A stretch of 25,435 bases of DNA from Allomyces macrogynus ATCC 38327 (taxonomy: Eukaryota; Blastocladiomycota; Blastocladiomycetes; Blastocladiales; Blastocladiaceae). The notes under the pieces are model-generated. The model saw nothing but the letters and a program-made list of their open reading frames with translations. It was not told the origin of the DNA and did not search any database. Location of the stretch: positions 708,360-733,794 of the forward strand of contig GG745335.1 in the NCBI GenBank assembly GCA_000151295.1. The letters are read 5' to 3'. A program made the position numbers and the translations under genes. This document shows, piece by piece, positions 21,322-25,435 of this stretch (the stretch's first letter is position 1; each line of letters begins with the position of its first letter).

Positions 21322-22172
21322 CTATGCCTTGGCCGAGGTTTCGGATGCGGCCTGCGTGGCCTTGGCAATGTCTAGGTTGCTCAGGTCCTGCGCAAACAGC
21401 TTGATTTGGCCCTTTTCCTTAATCTTGCGCTGCTTGCGCAGCCACACGCGGTAGGCCTCAAACGACGTGACCTTTTCGCCATAGTAGTCGTACATTTGGT
21501 TGCCCGGTCCCGTGAGTGACGCGTCGGCGCGGTACTTGAGAATGCGCTTGTAGAATTCCTTGTCGAGCTACGTTGCGCGCACCCGATTGGAATGAGTCGC
21601 GATTCGTCCGTTTGATCGGGTGGAGTACATTCAAAGACAGCAAATTGTCAACGCACTACATCCATCTTCCGCGTCAGCGACCGCGTCGCGACACGCCACA
21701 TGCCCTCGAGCGTGGCCGGTGTGATCATGGCAGCGGGTCGCACCGAGTGCAAACGCGACCATCCCATAGGCCATGGGCGCCTCGAGCCCCCATGACCATT
21801 TGCGTCGGGTCAAACTCGTAGGTCGTGGCAAAGTACATGGATCCGCCAACAAACCCGGTCGGTGCGCCGACAAACGTGAACAAGTGGTTGCGCAACCGGC
21901 GGACGCTGCCGCGCGGCAAAGTACTCGCGCCAGGTCATGGGCAGCGGCGAACGAGCTGCCGAGGGTGCTGCTGCTGCTGCGTTGGCGTTGGCATCGTTGA
22001 CGGGGGTTGCGGAGCTGGCAGCGGCGGCTTCGGTCGAGTTGTAGCGCAGAGCGGGCGTGCGGAGCACGTGGGTGGCCGCGACGGCGGCGAGCGATGCGCC
22101 GGCGCTGCTCGCGCGGATGGCGGCGGCGGGTTGCGCCAAGCGGCGGATCGTTGGGCAGACGAGGGCGAGCAT
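21322..22172 (-). CDS. PAM17: PAM17, presequence translocase motor subunit, three frame breaks
   Basis: Exon 1 runs 22172-21660 and exon 2 21567-21322. The 92-bp intron (21659-21568) has a GTAGTG donor and ACGTAG acceptor. A mitochondrial presequence (LALVCPTIRRLAQPAAAIRA) and an Ala/Ser linker lead to MTWREYFAAR, RRLRNHLFTFVGAPTGFVGG, EFDPTQMVMG, LEAPMAYGMVAFALG and ITPATLEGMW. Exon 2 begins LDKEFYKRIL and includes YDYYGEKVTSFEAYRVWL. These are Pam17 family blocks in order, including two hydrophobic helices. Pam17 is an inner-membrane protein that helps organise the Pam16/Pam18 module of the TIM23 import motor, which drives presequence proteins into the matrix. Exon 1 as given needs three single-base skips, at about 21901-21902 (CC), 21787-21791 (C5) and 21735-21737 (G3). 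Allowing for three extra bases, the exons total 251 codons. The gene is divergent from the YIPF gene. Confidence 0.88.
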
Positions 22173-22545
22173 GGTGGAATGGTTTAATTTCTTGCGGTTG
22201 ATGTTGGATCGGTGATCGTGTTGGCCGGCTTGGGTCATGCGGTGGATCGCAGTCGTGACTGCGCATGACCAACCCACCGCACGCGTCGCCAACATCGCCT
22301 GCTGGAGCTCGACGAACTTCCCTGCAGCATCAGTGCGACGTCTACCGACCAACCAAGCTGCGACTGCGTGCATTTCCACCATGTCCAACACTCATCAATA
22401 CTCGACCTTGTCCACTGTTGATGTGGATGATCCGGTCCGCGTCCGCGGCCACTGCTCCACACCGCCACGCCTGCGAGCTTCAGAGCCTGACGTGATGGGA
22501 TGCAACACGTAGGACGCCCCCGCGTCGCCGACCATAGCGGCGCCC
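22173..22545. other. Divergent promoter between PAM17 and the YIPF gene
   Basis: 373 bp between the two start codons. Overlapping open frames on both strands carry no motif. No exon or RNA gene is supported. Confidence 0.5.
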
Positions 22546-23729
22546 ATGTTTACCATTGACGACGATGCCGACCGTCAAGCATTTGAGGGTACCCGATCTG
22601 CAGTGTTGATCCTACGCCCGACACGACCTTGATCTGATCGCCGCACTGTCCCGCCACGACAGCGTTCACAACCACGGCCAAGCCCGTGTCGACCGGCCCG
22701 TCACCTGCACGCGCCGAGTCGCCCAAGCTCATCTCCACGTCCCCCACCGAGCAACCGCCCGTAACGGCCAGGTCGGCAGCCGCGATCCCGCTGCCTGTAA
22801 CGCCCACCAAACCCGGAACACCCTTGCCGGGGGCAGCACCGGCACCATTGGCCACTGCGACCGTCATTCCGATCGGTATCCCGTTCGGCATGGGCTCGTC
22901 GGCACCCGTGCCAGAGCAGGCGCCGATGGCGCCGCCCGAAAATACCAAATTCTACCAAGTCGAGCACTACATGGGCTACTTCAACGTCGACACGACCGAT
23001 GTACGCTTCTCATGCTTTTCCACCGTTTTGCCGAGACTGACCGCTGATTTCATCTCGCACAGATCTTGATCCGCATCCGGCTGGCGCTCTACCCCAACGA
23101 CTCGTTCCTGGCGGCCCTGTCACTGAAAAAAGACCTCTACGGCCCATTCTGGATCCCGACCACGCTGATTTTCGCGCTCTTTGTTACGTCGTCCATGGCC
23201 AACTCGATTGCCTCGTTTATCTCGGGCAAGCCCTACTCGTACGACTTCACGCGGCTCAGCGTTGCCGTCTCGACCATCTACCTCTACACTTTCGCTTTAC
23301 CGCTCGCAGTGTGGGGGGTCGCGCGGTATTACTCGCGATCGCTGAACGTGATTGATCTCTGGTCAATCTACGGGTACGGCCAGACGCTGTGGCTGCCCGT
23401 GACGCTGCTGTGCATTATCCCAATGGAGTTTGTGCGATGGATCATGGTCGCGCTCGCGTTTGTCGTGACGGGTATGTGGTGCTCGTTGCTTGCCCGTCGC
23501 GGTCTTTGAACTTTGCGCTAACCGGGCCGTTGGATGTGTAGGCATGTTTCTGATCCGCAACCTGCACGTCTTACTCACGGGGATTACGACCAATGCGCCA
23601 ATCCCGCTGCCGGCGCCCGCGACCAAGATCGTCCTATTCGGTGCGCTTGCGGCGCACGCGGCGTTTGCGCTTTTGCTCAAGTTTTTGTTCTTCAACTACG
23701 ATCTGCACGTGCCGGCGACCAGTCCGTAA
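22546..23729 (+). CDS. YIPF1: YIPF1/YIPF2-type (Yip1 domain) Golgi membrane protein
   Basis: Four exons (22546-22588, 22663-23000, 23063-23471, 23542-23729) sum to 978 nt, or 325 residues, normal for the family. Introns are 74, 62 and 70 bp with GTACCC, GTACGC and GTATGT donors. The first exon is only 14 codons (MFTIDDDADRQAFE) and is the least certain join. A Pro/Ala/Thr-rich cytosolic N terminus leads to FYQVEHYMGYFNVDTTD, a strong YIPF1/2 signature, then KKDLYGPFWIPTTLIFAL and five transmembrane helices. The sequence IDLWSIYGYGQTLWLPV sits in the third. Yip-family proteins cycle between ER and Golgi, bind Rab/Ypt GTPases and help keep Golgi structure and vesicle traffic. The short C terminus ends at HVPATSP. 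Confidence 0.92.
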
Positions 23730-24216
23730 CGGAAACAAACTTCCTGCTGTCTCGCGTTTTGGACGATGTCGGCTGGTTGGAGAAAACTTAATATGGCGGT
23801 TTGGCACGGGTTGGACACTGATTTTGCTTGACCTGGGACAAACGGGCTTGCCGTCCACATAATTCGTTCCATTCCGGAGCGGGCCCACCTCTCCACCCTG
23901 AAGTGAGTGAGGTTGCCGTTCACGAGGCCGATGGACGGCGCGGCAAGGTGAAAATCAGGTTGATCCGTGTCTCAACGGCTTTCTTGCCCAACGACAACAG
24001 ACGAGCGACGGCAGGGACGGCTTGTATCCGGCATCGTGCGGCGGCGGCCGAGCACAATCCAGCACAATACGGCCACTCCACCAAGGCCTAACTTGATGCA
24101 TTGCATTTTCGAGCGCTGCCGTCGCCCCAACGTTCCGGTGTCGCCGCGTGTCATCAAAGCGGGGCGTTCGTTCCACCGCGGTCAAGACTGCACCGACCAG
24201 CGAGACGTGACACGCC
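23730..24216. other. Intergenic region
   Basis: 487 bp between the YIPF stop and the next plus-strand start. The first 100 bp is AT-richer (3' UTR-like); the remainder is GC-rich. I see no coding frame with recognisable character and no RNA gene. Confidence 0.5.
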
Positions 24217-25057
24217 ATGGACGCCCAACCTGCCGAACCACCCGCCAACGCAGCCGCCGACGCACCGGCAAATCCTGGCAGTGCTCCACGCGGCGAGGAC
24301 CATGCTGCACCATCGGACGCGCCCGCGCAGGTGAGCACGACTGCCGCACAACCTGCTCCAGCAGACTCGACCACACCGACGTCCAAGGACGCGTCCGCGG
24401 GGACCGCACCCGGAACAGACCAGCCGACGGCATCCGTGCCACACCACGCGCCGGCAGCCCCATCGTCGTCCCTGCCCGAATGGACGCTTCTCGCGCCTCT
24501 TCCGCAACCGCCATCCAACTCGACCACCGCGGCCTCCCTCCCTCCTCCCCCAGACAGCCAGGCGGGACCAACACCGGCACCGCCCCACTCTCCACCCACT
24601 ACGCAACGCACACGGTCGCGCACCCGGGCGGCCGACGGCCACCGAAGCCGGCCTACGAGCCGCGACCCCCCACCACGTCGCGTCAACGAACCCACGACGA
24701 TCCCACCGGCGCAAGCCGAACAACTCGCGCGCGAGCGCATCTACGACGTGCGGCTCGCGTTGCGCGGGACTGTGCCCTACGAACCATTACGTGACGCGAG
24801 CTTGCACGACCATTTCTGCAAGCCGTCGGTGCGCGCGCACTTGCAGCAGCTCGGAATCGTGCGGGGTTGCGTTTCTCCTCCCGCGGCCTGCCGACGCGCT
24901 GCTCACTCACGTGCGCGCGGTTGTGTAGATCGATGGTCAGGGCGCGATCACGCCGGACCCGATATTTCGCGCGACACAGCTCGTACTCGACCGCGCCGAC
25001 CGCGACGCGCGCGCGCGGCGCGCGAGCGATGAGCGCGATTTGGCGCGGGAAGTCGAG
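24217..25057 (+). CDS. Unrecognised Pro/Ala-rich protein, 3' end unresolved
   Basis: Two exons are supported, 24217-24858 (214 codons) and 24929-25057 (43 codons). The 70-bp intron has a GTGCGG donor and TGTGTAG acceptor, phase 0. The start is ATG 24217 (MDAQPAEPPANA). Residues 1 to about 160 are disordered, rich in Pro, Ala, Ser and Thr, ending in basic repeats (RTRSRTRAADGHRSR). From about 165 the sequence looks folded: AEQLARERIYDVRLALRGTV, then LRDASLHDHFCKPSVRAHL, then across the splice LGI+IDGQGAITPDPIFRATQL and a charged helix (DRADRDARARRASDERDLAR). A GTGTGC donor follows GAG at 25057, leading into a long polypyrimidine tract. No good downstream exon is visible, so the gene probably continues past or is disturbed near the window edge. 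I do not recognise the family. Confidence 0.55.
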
Positions 25058-25082
25058 GTGTGCCCTTCCCCATCCTTCCTCA

Positions 25083-25097
25083 CCCCCCCCCCCCCCC
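25083..25097. repeat. C15 homopolymer
   Basis: Fifteen consecutive cytosines at the head of a CCCTT-rich tract, just after the putative splice donor of the last gene. It has the same length as the run at 7320-7334. Confidence 0.95.
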
Positions 25098-25140
25098 TTC
25101 CCTTTCCTTCCCTTCCCTTCCCTTCCCTTCCCTTCTTCCC
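25098..25140. repeat. CCCTT pentanucleotide microsatellite
   Basis: Slightly imperfect tandem copies of CCCTT directly follow the C15 run. Together with flanking CT-rich sequence they form a nearly pure polypyrimidine tract of about 80 bp (about 25062-25141). It probably lies in an intron or the 3' UTR of the last gene. Confidence 0.9.
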
Positions 25141-25435
25141 AATGCAAAATGTGAACTACTGTCGGTGGTAGGGCCTGGGTCCGTGGCCGGACCAAACCGA
25201 TCCCCCGCACCCCATAGTCTGCAGCCTCTCAGTTCTATCTCAACGTAAATCAGTATACAAGTTATACAGCAAGATCGCGATATAGATCTATTATCTATAT
25301 TAACGCTGTGGAGGGCGAGTATGCCGACGTGTGGAGACATGATGCTGGCGGTCGTGTAGTTGCACGATGTCGACTCTGTGCTAGGCTAAAGTGAGTCCGT
25401 GTGATCGTATACGCTTATGGTGGAGTCTAGTCGAA
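25141..25435. other. Right-edge region, no gene recognised
   Basis: The last 295 bp becomes AT-richer, especially 25240-25310 with several TATA and AGATCT-like stretches. No frame on either strand reads like protein and no structured RNA was recognised. A possible acceptor at 25170-25171 would give only a 38-codon, low-complexity exon ending at TAG, which I do not trust. Confidence 0.4.

Noticed and set aside
23955..24740. Long minus-strand open frame (261 codons)
   Set aside because: It is antisense to the Pro/Ala-rich exon at 24217-24858 and Gly/Trp-rich, as expected for the reverse of Pro/Ala codons.
1..25435. tRNA, rRNA, CRISPR, insertion sequence or transposon
   Set aside because: I scanned by eye for tRNA T-arm patterns, repeat-spacer arrays, terminal inverted repeats and transposase motifs, and found none convincing.

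Overview
The window is nuclear DNA from a eukaryote, almost certainly a fungus. It is GC-rich. Most genes are split by short introns of 62-93 bp with GT..AG ends, often with a CTGAC/CTGAT branch-like motif near the acceptor. The gene set includes an SSK1-type response regulator and PAM17, both fungal-lineage proteins. Alanine/serine-rich low-complexity tails and GC-rich third codon positions suggest a zoosporic, early-diverging lineage such as Blastocladiomycota or Chytridiomycota. That placement is an inference; no rRNA or other taxonomic marker lies in the window.

Layout, left to right: an SSK1-like osmostress response regulator (-, frame-broken); an EF-hand MscS-type channel (-); a mitochondrial/bacterial-type tRNA m1A58 methyltransferase (-, four exons); a six-exon RGS-domain protein with six repeated KLxxFFG-type motifs (+); two tandem paralogous seven-helix GPCR-like membrane proteins (-); the OST3/OST6 thioredoxin-fold subunit of oligosaccharyltransferase (+, five exons); a BRD7/BRD9-like bromodomain protein (-, one frame break); an unrecognised two-exon gene (+); PAM17 of the mitochondrial import motor (-, three single-base frame breaks); a YIPF1/YIPF2-type Golgi membrane protein (+, four exons); and the 5' part of an unrecognised proline/alanine-rich gene (+) running into a polypyrimidine tract near the right edge.

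Exon joins were chosen so that GT..AG introns, codon phase and family motifs agree. For the MscS, TRMT61B, RGS, both seven-helix, OST3 and YIPF genes the summed exons are an exact multiple of three and end at a stop codon.

Most neighbours are unrelated housekeeping genes in divergent or convergent pairs. The most interesting part is 7.4-15.6 kb. There an RGS protein (a negative regulator of heterotrimeric G proteins) lies tail-to-tail with two tandem seven-helix proteins. These carry the GPCR-type cysteine pair (before TM3 and between TM4 and TM5) but an unusually long first loop. They look like a lineage-specific receptor-like family next to a plausible regulator. Three genes (SSK1-like, bromodomain, PAM17) contain frame breaks. 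All three breaks in PAM17, and probably the one in the bromodomain gene, sit at short homopolymers, which suggests base-call errors rather than gene decay.
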